NCBI RefSeq assembly: GCF_000829435.1
Contig: NZ_JXRP01000019.1
Coordinates: 124,001 to 188,000, forward strand
Length of the DNA: 64,000 bases
Reading direction: 5' to 3'
Source of the DNA: Jeotgalibacillus soli
GTDB lineage: Bacteria > Bacillota > Bacilli > Bacillales > Jeotgalibacillaceae
In this document: piece by piece, positions 10,548-19,251 of the stretch
Numbering within the stretch: the stretch's first letter is position 1
How the letters are laid out: each line of letters starts with the position of its first letter
Notes under the pieces: model-generated
The model's database searches: none
Seen by the model: only the letters and a program-made list of their open reading frames with translations
What the model was told of the DNA's origin: nothing
Position numbers and translations under genes: made by a program

Positions 10548-11312
10548 ATGGAATACAGTGTAAAGGTTGATGCATTTGAAGGTCCCTTGGATCTATTGCT
10601 TCATTTGATACAGGGGTTGGAAATAGACATCTACGACATCCCAATGGCGGATATTACGGAACAATATATGCTCTATATTCGCGCCATGAATGTGCTTGAA
10701 TTAAATGTAGCAAGCGAATATTTAGTAATGGCGGCCACTCTTCTGGCGATCAAAAGCCGAATGCTCCTTCCAAAGCATGAAGAAGAATGGAATGACGATG
10801 AGCTTGACCTTACAGAAGAAGATCCTCGTGATGAACTGGTCTTACGCCTAATTGAGTACCGTAAATATAAGATGGCTGCTGTGGAACTAAAAGAAAAAGA
10901 AGAATTAAGAGGCAGTGTTTTTACAAAAGCACCTTTAGATTTATCGGAATATGAAACACAAAAAATTGACTCAACAGAAGGTCTCGATGTAAGCCTTTAT
11001 GATATGCTTGGCGCTTTCCATAAGCTGCTGAGAAGAAAAAAACTGCAAAAACCCTTATCTACACGGGTAACGAGACAAGAAATATCCATTGATAAAAGAA
11101 TGAAAGAAATTATGATGGATCTCAGGAAGAACCTTGGACAAAGAAAATTTCAAGATCTCTTTCCCGTTGCAGAAAAATCACATATGGTCGTATCGTTTCT
11201 TGCTGTTCTCGAGCTAATGAAAAGAAACGAAATATATGTGCAGCAAAGCAAGAATTTTTCCGACATCTTGGTAGAGGCAATAGAAGGAGTGACAATGGTT
11301 GGACAAGCATGA
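10548..11312 (+). CDS. scpA: chromosome segregation and condensation protein ScpA
   Basis: The kleisin subunit of the SMC-ScpA-ScpB condensin complex. The N-terminal domain (YSVKVDAFEGPLDLLLHLI) binds the SMC neck and the C-terminal winged helix (VVSFLAVLELMKRNEIYV) binds the SMC head. I start at ATG 10548, which aligns with the usual MEY start and gives 254 residues; the frame is open further upstream to 10464 but adds 28 atypical residues. The Shine-Dalgarno is weak at this start. It overlaps scpB by 14 bases. Confidence 0.93.
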   Translation: MEYSVKVDAFEGPLDLLLHLIQGLEIDIYDIPMADITEQYMLYIRAMNVLELNVASEYLVMAATLLAIKSRMLLPKHEEEWNDDELDLTEEDPRDELVLRLIEYRKYKMAAVELKEKEELRGSVFTKAPLDLSEYETQKIDSTEGLDVSLYDMLGAFHKLLRRKKLQKPLSTRVTRQEISIDKRMKEIMMDLRKNLGQRKFQDLFPVAEKSHMVVSFLAVLELMKRNEIYVQQSKNFSDILVEAIEGVTMVGQA

Positions 11313-11889
11313 AGCACAAAGTATTATAGAAAGTCTGCTTTTTGCAGCTGGTGATGAAGGTCTTAATACCTCACAGCTTTCAAATGTATTGATGATCGGT
11401 GAAGAGGCTATTACAGAATGGATGGGTGAACTAAAGAATAACTATATAAGTGATGCCTCTAGAGGTATTCAAATTGTAGAGCTTGCCGGGACATTTCAAT
11501 TGGCTACCAAAAGAGATCATGCAAATTATATTAAAAGACTTGTGGAAAGCCCATCAAATTCCAGCCTATCCCAGGCAGCGCTCGAAACATTGGCAATCAT
11601 TGCCTATCGTCAACCGATTACAAGAATCCACATTGAGGATATTCGCGGTGTGAAAACAGACCGCCCGCTCCAAACACTCGCATCAAAAGGATTAATCAAA
11701 GAAAAAGGACGAGCTGAAGGGGCAGGGAGAGCCATACTATACGGAACGACAGACGAATTTCTCGATTACTTTGGTCTTAAAGATTTATCCGAGCTACCGC
11801 CGTTGCCGGAGGATGTTAAGGATTTAGAGGGTGATGAGGAAACCGATCTGTTTTTTAAATCCCTTCACAATACACTAACAAATGAGTAA
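11299..11889 (+). CDS. scpB: chromosome segregation and condensation protein ScpB
   Basis: The winged-helix partner of ScpA in the SMC condensin complex; ScpB dimers bind the central part of the kleisin. Of 196 residues, recognisable motifs are ESLLFAAGDEGLNTSQL near the N-terminus and AALETLAIIAYRQPITRIHIEDIRGVK in the second winged helix. Start is TTG 11299, inside the 3' end of scpA, with GGAG nine bases upstream, so translation is coupled. Confidence 0.94.
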   Translation: MDKHEAQSIIESLLFAAGDEGLNTSQLSNVLMIGEEAITEWMGELKNNYISDASRGIQIVELAGTFQLATKRDHANYIKRLVESPSNSSLSQAALETLAIIAYRQPITRIHIEDIRGVKTDRPLQTLASKGLIKEKGRAEGAGRAILYGTTDEFLDYFGLKDLSELPPLPEDVKDLEGDEETDLFFKSLHNTLTNE

Positions 11890-11968
11890 TGTGAGAGACT
11901 CCTTGTATGATCTATACAGATATCCATCTAACTAATCTGCCTTGAGGAAATGTTAATTTAGGAGAGAC

Positions 11969-12463
11969 ATGATGATTAATAAATTGGTGCAAACAAAAAT
12001 TAAGGACGCTTATACGTTTCTTGGTCATACTGTACAAGAGCTTGAAACATTTCTAAACTGTGTAACGCTTGAATCACTTTTAGCAGAAAAAAACGGCGAT
12101 ATTGAGTATTATAAAGGGGTTATGAGCGGATTAAGAAGACTGTTGGTTTATTGCGAGGAAGGCTATGACGCGACGAGTATAATAATGAGGTCCTCTCCTT
12201 TTTCACCATCGTCAGCTGAGCATACCCTTTATGGTGTATATCATAAATGCATTCAAGAATTTTACGCTCCGCACAATGATTTATGGTATGAAGACAGTCG
12301 TTCTGCCTTCACAGGGAAACAAGCAATTCACTTCAGACAAGCGCTTCCAGAAAGCATTGAACGATTACTGCTTCGTTTAGAAACTCCCTTCCAAACACTC
12401 CGTGAAGAGCTCGAATATTATGATACGGAATTTCGCACGAAAATGATGCAAACAAATAGATAA
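11969..12463 (+). CDS. ypuI: YpuI family protein (DUF3907)
   Basis: A 164-residue cytoplasmic, mostly helical protein matching the YpuI/DUF3907 family by its position between scpB and dacB and by general sequence character (motifs YYKGVMSGLRRLLVYCEEG and YGVYHKCIQEFYAPHNDLWYEDSR). Function is unknown in any species. A strong AGGAGAG lies before the ATG. A good terminator follows, so it ends the scpAB-ypuI unit. Confidence 0.85.
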   Translation: MMINKLVQTKIKDAYTFLGHTVQELETFLNCVTLESLLAEKNGDIEYYKGVMSGLRRLLVYCEEGYDATSIIMRSSPFSPSSAEHTLYGVYHKCIQEFYAPHNDLWYEDSRSAFTGKQAIHFRQALPESIERLLLRLETPFQTLREELEYYDTEFRTKMMQTNR

Positions 12464-12477
12464 ATATTAATGATCTC

Positions 12478-12529
12478 AACTGGTTTCTTCCTGGCAAACT
12501 GCCTCTGGAAGAAACCGGTTTTTATTTTT
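12478..12529 (+). terminator. ypuI terminator
   Basis: Arms AACTGGTTTCTTCC and GGAAGAAACCGGTT form a 14-bp stem with one G-T pair, followed by TTTATTTTT. It separates scpAB-ypuI from the sporulation genes. Confidence 0.92.
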
Positions 12530-12567
12530 GTCATGAGTTCTCCATTTTCACATAGGCTATTGTTATC

Positions 12568-13677
12568 ATGATTAGATGGACGGTGAATATGGTGAAAAAC
12601 GTGTTTCTTTTGGTGCTGACAATCTTTATTGGTCTTCATGTTTTCGTCACTCCTTCAGTTGCCGTATCCCCCCCGTCCCCTTCCGCTATTCAAGCGATCC
12701 TCATTGAGGCAGAAAGCGGACGAGTTTTATTTGAAAAGGATGCCCATTCTGAACAGCGGATTGCGAGCATTACTAAAATAATGACCGCACATTTAGGCGT
12801 TAAACATGGAAACCTAAATGATTTAGTGACAATTAGTGCAGCAGCCTCCACAACAGAGGGATCAAGCCTGTATTTAAAGGCGGGACAAAAGGTTACCTTG
12901 AATGATTTATTGTACGGGTTGATGCTGCGCTCAGGAAATGATTCCGCAGTCGCAATTGCTGAACATATTAGCGGCTCAGTAGAAGAATTTTCAAAGCTAA
13001 TGAATAAAGAAGCAAAGCGGCTTGGAATGAAAAACTCACATTTTACAAACCCACATGGATTAGATCTTGATGACCAGCACTACTCAAGCGCCTACGATAT
13101 GGCCCTGTTGACAAGGGAAGCTATGCGCGATGATACATTTAAAACGATTTTTGGCACAAAAAGTCATCGAGCAGAAAGTATTGAACCCAACCCTGTATGG
13201 GGAAATAAACATCGTTTAGTCAATGGTATGTATCCTCATACATCCGGTGGTAAAACTGGCTTTACCAAATTGGCTGGTAGAACGCTTGTTACTTCTGCTA
13301 ATCATAATAATATGTCTTTAATCGCTGTAACCCTTCGGGCATCAAATGATTGGAATGACCACATGAGCCTTTTTGAATACGGATTTCATACATACGAAAA
13401 TAAACAAATACTATTTCCTGGTACACTCCCACCTTTTCCAGGTCAATCTGCTACAGAACAATATACACTTGTGAATGGATTTAACTATCCCCTCACAAAA
13501 GAAGAATCAACATCACTTATCATTTTAGCGAGGCTATCACCAGACAAGGACCAGTCTTCTAAAGTATTGGTGAAAATGGGAGATAAAATCCTGTACGAAG
13601 AGCCTTTAATCAAAGAATACAGGGAGGCAGAACCATCTTGGTGGCAAAATTTTATCAAAAAAATCCAATTCTGGTAG
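12568..13677 (+). CDS. dacB: D-alanyl-D-alanine carboxypeptidase DacB (PBP5*)
   Basis: A serine DD-carboxypeptidase that trims stem peptides in spore cortex peptidoglycan; in B. subtilis dacB is transcribed by sigma E in the mother cell. Catalytic motifs are S67-I-T-K70, S122-G-N and K229-T-G231, and a signal peptide covers about residues 1-33. The C-terminal domain ends with an amphipathic tail (WWQNFIKKIQFW). The start is uncertain: ATG 12568, ATG 12589 and GTG 12592 are all possible, and GGACGGTGA best serves the last. It is followed after 9 bases by spmA. Confidence 0.93.
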   Translation: MIRWTVNMVKNVFLLVLTIFIGLHVFVTPSVAVSPPSPSAIQAILIEAESGRVLFEKDAHSEQRIASITKIMTAHLGVKHGNLNDLVTISAAASTTEGSSLYLKAGQKVTLNDLLYGLMLRSGNDSAVAIAEHISGSVEEFSKLMNKEAKRLGMKNSHFTNPHGLDLDDQHYSSAYDMALLTREAMRDDTFKTIFGTKSHRAESIEPNPVWGNKHRLVNGMYPHTSGGKTGFTKLAGRTLVTSANHNNMSLIAVTLRASNDWNDHMSLFEYGFHTYENKQILFPGTLPPFPGQSATEQYTLVNGFNYPLTKEESTSLIILARLSPDKDQSSKVLVKMGDKILYEEPLIKEYREAEPSWWQNFIKKIQFW

Positions 13678-13686
13678 GTAAATTTT

Positions 13687-14280
13687 ATGGTTAACCTAAT
13701 ATGGATCTTCATGATTCTCTTTGGCATTGTATACAGTATTTTTAATGGGACAATTGATGATGTGAATACCGCTATGTTCGAGGCTTCTACCCAGGCTGTA
13801 CAGCTTATTATCGGCTTTATCGCTATTTTCACCTTTTGGCTTGGAATGATGGAAATTGCAAAGCGTGCAGGATTATTAGATCAGCTTACCAGGCTAACCC
13901 GTCCTTTGCTTAGAAAAATTTTTCCCGATTTATCCCCATCCGACCCGGCATTAGGGTTTATTATGTCTAATTTAACAGCAAACTTCTTCGGTCTTGGCAA
14001 TGCTGCAACTCCATTTGGCTTGAAAGCAATGAGTGCGCTGCAGGAACAAAATCCAAATAAAAATAGCCCCTCTAGATCAATGGTTACGTTCCTATGTTTG
14101 AATACTGCAGCTCTTACTCTTTTCCCAACAACTGTTATTTCTTTAAGAATGTCACACGGAGCCCTTGATGCTATGGACATCGTGATCCCCGCTTTTCTAG
14201 CAACCTGTGGATCGTGCATAACAGCCCTACTACTTGATCGTCTTTTCTGGTCATTCTCTAAGCGAAGAAAGAAGGTGTAG
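13687..14280 (+). CDS. spmA: spore maturation protein SpmA
   Basis: A polytopic membrane protein (197 residues, about four to five hydrophobic segments) of the nucleoside-recognition (Gate) domain family. With SpmB it is needed for full spore core dehydration and heat resistance in B. subtilis. The conserved core NLTANFFGLGNAATPFGLKAM is intact. It forms an operon with dacB and spmB, nine and two bases away. Confidence 0.94.
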   Translation: MVNLIWIFMILFGIVYSIFNGTIDDVNTAMFEASTQAVQLIIGFIAIFTFWLGMMEIAKRAGLLDQLTRLTRPLLRKIFPDLSPSDPALGFIMSNLTANFFGLGNAATPFGLKAMSALQEQNPNKNSPSRSMVTFLCLNTAALTLFPTTVISLRMSHGALDAMDIVIPAFLATCGSCITALLLDRLFWSFSKRRKKV

Positions 14281-14282
14281 AA

Positions 14283-14813
14283 ATGTCCATTCTCGCGATC
14301 ATTTCTTCATTATTTCTTCCAGCGTTAATTTCGTGTATCTTACTGTTTGCTCTTTATAAAAAGGTAGATGCATACGGAGCATTTACAGAAGGTGGAAAGG
14401 AAGGTATACGGCTTTCCATCTCCTTGCTTCCCTTCTTACTCGGCATGCTTGTTGCAATCAATATACTTCGCGCCTCGGGGTTCTTAGATGCTTTTAATCA
14501 CGCATTAGCACCTATCCTCTCTTTTTTTTCCTTACCGCCTGATTTATTGCCTTTAATGTTAATCAGACCCATTTCAGGATCTGCTTCACTCGGCATGCTT
14601 GCAGACTTAACTGCCACCTATGGTCCAGAGCACTTTATTTCCAGGGCTGCAGCCATTATTCAAGGCAGTACAGATACGACGCTTTATGTTCTTACTGTAT
14701 ATTTTGGTGCAGTAGGAATTAAAAAAATGGGACGAGCCCTTTCAATTGGGCTATTAGCTGACGTAGCAGGAATGACAATTGCAATCATTATTACAATCTG
14801 GTATTTTTCTTAG
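14283..14813 (+). CDS. spmB: spore maturation protein SpmB
   Basis: A membrane partner of SpmA, 176 residues with the same Gate-type fold. The conserved RPISGSASLGMLADLTATYGPE and IQGSTDTTLYVLTVYFGAVGIKK segments are present. GAAGGTG precedes the ATG. In B. subtilis rluB follows on the same strand; here ypuF follows instead. Confidence 0.94.
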   Translation: MSILAIISSLFLPALISCILLFALYKKVDAYGAFTEGGKEGIRLSISLLPFLLGMLVAINILRASGFLDAFNHALAPILSFFSLPPDLLPLMLIRPISGSASLGMLADLTATYGPEHFISRAAAIIQGSTDTTLYVLTVYFGAVGIKKMGRALSIGLLADVAGMTIAIIITIWYFS

Positions 14814-14868
14814 TAGTGTATCGAACGTGTCTTATGCTAGTATATAAATTACGAAAGGAGGCGGTATA

Positions 14869-15405
14869 ATGACTAAGTCCTATCCGGATGCGTTCATAGA
14901 ATATCTTGTTCATTTCCATGGCGATCGTGATTACTTTGAATGTCATGAGGTTCTTGAAGAATATTGGAAGACGCACACGCCAATGGCCCGCGATTCAATT
15001 TGGGTTGGGTGGATTCAGCTTGCAGTAGCACTCTACCATCATCGAAGAAATAATATGAACGGGGGGCTTCGAACCCTTGATAAAGCAATAATGAAGTTTC
15101 GTTTACACGAGGATGAAATCGTTTCTTTCGGCATTGAAGCTACAACGTTTTTAGAACGATTACAGTCATTAAGAGCCTCTATGGCCTCCCATACTCCTTA
15201 TATTAGTATTCAATTACCCATACATGACCGAGAGCTTGAGAAACATTGTCTCTCACTTTGTGAAGAGCGAGGGTTTCTTTGGGGAGATATAAGTGATTTG
15301 AAGAATCCGATGATCGTAGAACGACATAGTCAGAGAGACCGAACAGAGGTTATCCACGAGCGTTTAAGCGAATTAGCGAAACGGCACATCCACAAAAACC
15401 ACTGA
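14869..15405 (+). CDS. ypuF: YpuF family protein (DUF309)
   Basis: A 178-residue protein with the DUF309 signature DYFECHEVLEEYWK and a following helix WVGWIQLAVALYHHRRNNMNGGLRTLDKA. Function is unknown; the conserved E-x-HE-x2-E pattern resembles a metal site but this is not demonstrated. AAAGGAGG lies before ATG 14869. In B. subtilis ypuF lies between ribT and scpA; here it is downstream of spmB and on the strand opposite ribT, which marks a rearrangement point. Confidence 0.85.
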   Translation: MTKSYPDAFIEYLVHFHGDRDYFECHEVLEEYWKTHTPMARDSIWVGWIQLAVALYHHRRNNMNGGLRTLDKAIMKFRLHEDEIVSFGIEATTFLERLQSLRASMASHTPYISIQLPIHDRELEKHCLSLCEERGFLWGDISDLKNPMIVERHSQRDRTEVIHERLSELAKRHIHKNH

Positions 15406-15412
15406 CTATTTT

Positions 15413-15690
15413 AAACTACACCTCCAATTGTTAGACAAAGCTAACAATTGGAGGTGTAGTTTTTTTATGACAAAATATTCGATAGAAACCAAGCTAGCGG
15501 AGAATTTCTTTGGCTTATTAAAGTCTGAATTACTTTATTTAAAAGAATTTGAGAGTATAGAGCAGTTTAAAATAGAATGGGTGAATAACATTTATTACTA
15601 TAATCACAAACGGATTAAGCCAAAATTAAAAGGCATGAGCCCGGTTCCATACCGTACTCATGCCCAAGTAGCTGCTTAAAATCCAAGGCT
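15413..15690 (+). mobile_element. internally deleted IS3/IS150-like element
   Basis: The left part is a perfect 22-bp inverted repeat (15413-15434 and 15441-15462, six-base loop) ending in a T run just before an ATG, the layout seen at the left end of IS150-group elements. The reading frame that follows joins a transposase orfA-like start (MTKYSIETKL) directly to the C-terminal end of an orfB integrase. Over 1 kb of the usual element is missing. The right boundary is approximate. It lies between ypuF and ribT, at the edge of the inverted scpA-ypuF block. Confidence 0.7.
15467..15679 (+). pseudogene. orfA-orfB deletion fusion of an IS3-family transposase
   Basis: A 70-residue frame. Residues 1-10 resemble the start of orfA. 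From about residue 11 it reads AENFFGLLKSELLYLKEFES, YYYNHKRIKPKLKGMSPVPYR and HAQVAA, the C-terminal part of IS150-group DDE transposases after the catalytic Glu. The catalytic Asp residues and the helix-turn-helix are lost, so it cannot transpose alone. The deletion kept the frame open. Confidence 0.75.
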
Positions 15691-15712
15691 AGCTTTATGG
15701 GTTCAGATCATT

Positions 15713-16096
15713 TTAAGTCAGTGGTTTTTCATTATCCATTCCAATTTTAAGCTCTTCCTGTGTACACTTCGTTAGGAAACCTTCTGTAAAGGATGTACTA
15801 ATAAACGATTTATCTGAGTACATGTCCTGCAGCGCATTAATCATCTTTTTTCCGACACCTTCATTACGGTGTGACGGACTAACAGAAATATGCTGAATGA
15901 GCACCTCATGAGCGTCAAGTTTAACACCAACAAGTCCGATAATATCTTCTTCTTTCCATAAAAAAAGCTGACAGTTCTTTTCCTCTTCATACATCTTCAT
16001 GGACTGCTGAAGCATTTTTAAATCCTTTTCGGTCGGCATAAAGGACATAAGTCCCATTGCGATTTTTTCAAAGGATTTTTTGTATCTTATTAGCAT
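15713..16096 (-). CDS. ribT: RibT, GNAT-type N-acetyltransferase
   Basis: A 127-residue GCN5-related acetyltransferase. The start MLIRYKKSFEKIAMGLMSFMP and the acetyl-CoA motif IQHISVSPSHRNEGVGKKMI match RibT, the last gene of the B. subtilis riboflavin operon; its acyl acceptor is unknown. GAGGGG precedes the ATG. Here ribT stands alone without ribDEAH. The last few codons (NEKPLT) run into sequence next to the IS remnant and may be a replaced C-terminus. It retains the orientation of lysA. Confidence 0.88.
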   Translation of the reverse strand: MLIRYKKSFEKIAMGLMSFMPTEKDLKMLQQSMKMYEEEKNCQLFLWKEEDIIGLVGVKLDAHEVLIQHISVSPSHRNEGVGKKMINALQDMYSDKSFISTSFTEGFLTKCTQEELKIGMDNEKPLT

Positions 16097-16219
16097 AGCT
16101 ACCCCTCATTGTGGTTATGATATTGTGTTTTTAGTGACAAGCAGGAAATTTAACTTTTTCCTCAATCGTTCTTTATCATACTAAAAAAGGGTGAGTATTT
16201 CAACCGAGTAGAAACGCAT

Positions 16220-16309
16220 TCATTCCACAATAAAGAACCAATAATAGGCTCCCCATCCAATCGCGATTATAAGAAGAGCAATAAAAAGAAAAATATTTTG
16301 TTTCCGCAT
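16220..16309 (-). CDS. 29-residue single-span membrane protein
   Basis: A short frame opens with ATG 16309 behind GGGAGTG and encodes a basic head (MRKQN), a continuous hydrophobic helix (IFLFIALLIIAIGWGAYYWF) and a short acidic end, with TGA at 16220. The composition is typical of small Bacillus membrane proteins. I do not recognise the family. It is the only content of the ribT-lysA gap besides AT-rich sequence. Confidence 0.6.
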   Translation of the reverse strand: MRKQNIFLFIALLIIAIGWGAYYWFFIVE

Positions 16310-16374
16310 TCTTACACTCCCAGTTTACATAGTATTTTTACTGTAGTTTTTATATCCATCTATTCACTACGTTC

Positions 16375-17688
16375 TCAAACTGTTTTATGGAGCGGTACAT
16401 CTAAGCGGAGTAAATCTTCGTTTGTTTCTCTTTTTATAACTAGAGATGCATTTCCATTTTCGACAAAAACGACAGCTGGTCTGGCAATTCGATTATAGTT
16501 ATTAGCCATTGCATAACCGTAAGCCCCTGTGCAAAATACCGCTAGAATATCTCCAGGAGAAGCTTGTGCAATCGGCAGATCCCAAATAAGCATATCACCT
16601 GATTCACAGCATTTCCCTGCAATTGACACTGTATTTTCTCTTTTAGCTTCAGGCTTATTCGCTATAACAGCTTCATACCGTGCATCATATAGAGCAGGAC
16701 GAATATTATCACTCATTCCACCGTCTACAGCTAAATAAGTGCGAATATCCGGAACTTCTTTTGTAGAGCCAATCGTATAGAGAGTGGTTCCTGCATCACC
16801 GACTAAAGAACGTCCTGGTTCAATCCAAATTTCCGGCATATTAAGTCCTTTTTCACCCATCATGCGCTTTACTTCCCCAATGATATCTTCCACATAATTA
16901 GAGGGAGCAATCGGTGTATCCTCTTTAGTATAACGGATTCCAAAACCACCGCCCAAATTGAGCACCTCTGAAGTAAATTGATACTCTTCATGCCATTCAG
17001 CAAGTTTTTGTATCATTTTTTCAGCAGCTTTAATAAACCCTGTTGTTTCAAAGATTTGAGATCCAATATGACAGTGCAAGCCCATCAAATGTAATGATTG
17101 ATTATTTAATGCATGATTTAACGCTTCTTGCGCTTGCCCATTATGAAGATCAAATCCAAATTTTGAATCCTCTTGACCAGTTAGAATATAATCATGTGTA
17201 TGTGCTTCGATACCGGGCGTTACACGGATAAGGATCGATGCTTTAACCTGCTTTCGCTCACAGAGTGATTGGAGCAGATTCATTTCATGAAAATTATCCA
17301 CAACAAAGCAGCCAATTCCATAATCAAGAGCCATTGTGATTTCTTCGGCACTTTTATTATTTCCATGAAAGTGGATTCGTTTAGCTGGAAAGCCTGCTTT
17401 TATTGCTGTATAAAGCTCTCCTCCCGAAACCACATCTAGACTGAGCCCTTCTTCTTCAATAAGCTGAATCATCGCGATCGATGAAAAAGCCTTACTTGCG
17501 TAAGCGACCTGAGCGGTTACCCCAAGCCTTTCAAAGGTCTGCTTAAATCCTCTTGCTCTCTCCCTGATCAATGCTACATCATAAACATATAGCGGTGTCC
17601 CGTATTGTCTTGCTAACTCGATGGTGTCAACTTCACCGATTGTTAAATGTCCTTTTTCATTTGCAGATGACGTTCCGTAGTAATGCAT
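16375..17688 (-). CDS. lysA: diaminopimelate decarboxylase
   Basis: A fold-type III PLP enzyme converting meso-diaminopimelate to L-lysine in the cytoplasm, the last lysine biosynthesis step. PLP is bound by K66 in VAYASKAFSS. The glycine-rich phosphate site is LNLGGGFGIRY, and CESGDML plus GAYGYAMANNYN belong to the substrate-binding dimer interface. It is full length at 437 residues. No lysine riboswitch is visible in the 86 bases upstream. It follows spoVAF on the same strand, as in B. subtilis. Confidence 0.96.
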   Translation of the reverse strand: MHYYGTSSANEKGHLTIGEVDTIELARQYGTPLYVYDVALIRERARGFKQTFERLGVTAQVAYASKAFSSIAMIQLIEEEGLSLDVVSGGELYTAIKAGFPAKRIHFHGNNKSAEEITMALDYGIGCFVVDNFHEMNLLQSLCERKQVKASILIRVTPGIEAHTHDYILTGQEDSKFGFDLHNGQAQEALNHALNNQSLHLMGLHCHIGSQIFETTGFIKAAEKMIQKLAEWHEEYQFTSEVLNLGGGFGIRYTKEDTPIAPSNYVEDIIGEVKRMMGEKGLNMPEIWIEPGRSLVGDAGTTLYTIGSTKEVPDIRTYLAVDGGMSDNIRPALYDARYEAVIANKPEAKRENTVSIAGKCCESGDMLIWDLPIAQASPGDILAVFCTGAYGYAMANNYNRIARPAVVFVENGNASLVIKRETNEDLLRLDVPLHKTV

Positions 17689-17774
17689 GGTTCAGTTCCT
17701 TTCTTTGCAGGACCGATCTTAAGTCCATTCATAATTATAAGAACTGTACCATAATCATGCATTGAGTTGCAACG

Positions 17775-19238
17775 TCATTCCCCGGTTTTGCTCTGTCTTA
17801 CTCTATTATTTGTTTTCACAATCATTGGGCGCAGCATAACATGCGTCATTGGCATACGAATCAGGATATGCATGAGCGCTCTTGGACGAAATGGGACAAG
17901 CGGCCACAAATATGGACTATTGAAGACTTTCGTCTGGATCAAAAAGAGGATTAATACAGTTACACCTATTACCAGTCCTTCCACATGAAAAATCCAGACA
18001 AGCAGCATTAATCCTAAGCGTACAATTTTATTAGCAACGCTTAACTCGTAGCTTGGCGTGGCAAAGGTTCCAATTGCTGCAAGAGACACATAAAGAATAA
18101 CTTCCGGCACAAACAATCCAACATCAATGGCTATTTGACCAATCAACACCGCTGCTATTAAACCCATTGCGGTCGATAGAGGGGTCGGGGTATGAATGGC
18201 TGCAATTCTTAAAAACTCGATCCCTATATCCGCAATAAATAATTGTAAGATTAAAGGTAAAGATGTATCATCCTTCATTCCTAAAAAGGATAGTGCTTCT
18301 GGACGGAGTGCAGGATCAATGGCAAATAAGTACCAAAGCGGCAGTAGTACTAATGATGCCACGATGCCTGTAAATCGAATCCACCGCACAAAGGTCCCTA
18401 CTGCAGGGGATTGACGATATTCCTCTGCATGCTGTACATGATGGAAATAAGTAGTGGGGGTAATAATAACACTTGGAGAAGTATCGACATAAATCAGCAC
18501 ATGCCCCTCAAGCATATGTGTAGCAGCAATATCAGCGCGTTCGGTATATCTCACCATTGGGAAAGGATTAAATCCCTGTTTCACAATATATTCTTCCACG
18601 GATTTATCACTCATGGTCAACCCATCAATATCAATCGCAGATAGCTCTTTTTTAATCATATTGATCAAATCTGGATTTGCGAGATCCTTTATGTATCCCA
18701 CTGCTACGTCTGATTTTGAACGTTGTCCAATTTCCAGCATATCGAAGCGCACACGCTCATCACGAATTCTTCGCCTTGTAAGAGCCGTATTAATCACAAT
18801 GTTTTCGACAAAACCATCACGTGAGCCGCGAACGACCTTTTCGGTATCAGGCTCCTCAGGCTGACGTCCAGGATAACTCCTTAGATCTATGATATATGCT
18901 GAATCCTCACCTGAAACTTTAACAGCAATAAGGCCAGCAAATACTTGTCTAATTAAATCCTCTACTGTGTATACCTTTACAACCTGCTGATGAATTAATC
19001 GATTATAAATCGTGTCAGCTATGTTTAATTTGGCATTCTTATCATAGGGTGTCTCTATAAGTTCTTCCAAAAGATTCATTATGTACATAGAGTCAGAAAG
19101 CCCGGTAACCGTATAGACATGAACATCTACACCATCAATAATCATTTTCCTAACATTAAAATCATAGCTTTCAGTTAATCCGGCTCTTGTCTTCAATATT
19201 TCATCTAAATGATCTGCTTTTAATGGCAACGATTGCAT
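17775..19238 (-). CDS. spoVAF: stage V sporulation protein AF (GerA family)
   Basis: A spore inner-membrane protein homologous to the A subunits of germinant receptors (GerAA type). The N-terminal ~280 residues are a cytosolic domain (MIKKELSAIDIDGLTMSDKSVEEY), followed by four or five membrane segments from about 295 to 460. In B. subtilis SpoVAF modulates dipicolinate release. At 487 residues it is full length. It lies 13 bases after spoVAB, without the intervening spoVAC-AD-AE genes. Confidence 0.93.
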   Translation of the reverse strand: MQSLPLKADHLDEILKTRAGLTESYDFNVRKMIIDGVDVHVYTVTGLSDSMYIMNLLEELIETPYDKNAKLNIADTIYNRLIHQQVVKVYTVEDLIRQVFAGLIAVKVSGEDSAYIIDLRSYPGRQPEEPDTEKVVRGSRDGFVENIVINTALTRRRIRDERVRFDMLEIGQRSKSDVAVGYIKDLANPDLINMIKKELSAIDIDGLTMSDKSVEEYIVKQGFNPFPMVRYTERADIAATHMLEGHVLIYVDTSPSVIITPTTYFHHVQHAEEYRQSPAVGTFVRWIRFTGIVASLVLLPLWYLFAIDPALRPEALSFLGMKDDTSLPLILQLFIADIGIEFLRIAAIHTPTPLSTAMGLIAAVLIGQIAIDVGLFVPEVILYVSLAAIGTFATPSYELSVANKIVRLGLMLLVWIFHVEGLVIGVTVLILFLIQTKVFNSPYLWPLVPFRPRALMHILIRMPMTHVMLRPMIVKTNNRVRQSKTGE

Positions 19239-19251
19239 ATTCCCGCTCCTT

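Noticed and set aside
17689-17774. Lysine riboswitch before lysA
   Set aside because: Only 86 bases are available and none of the L-box motifs is present.
17767-17988. 73-residue plus-strand ORF
   Set aside because: It is the shadow of the spoVAF C-terminus.
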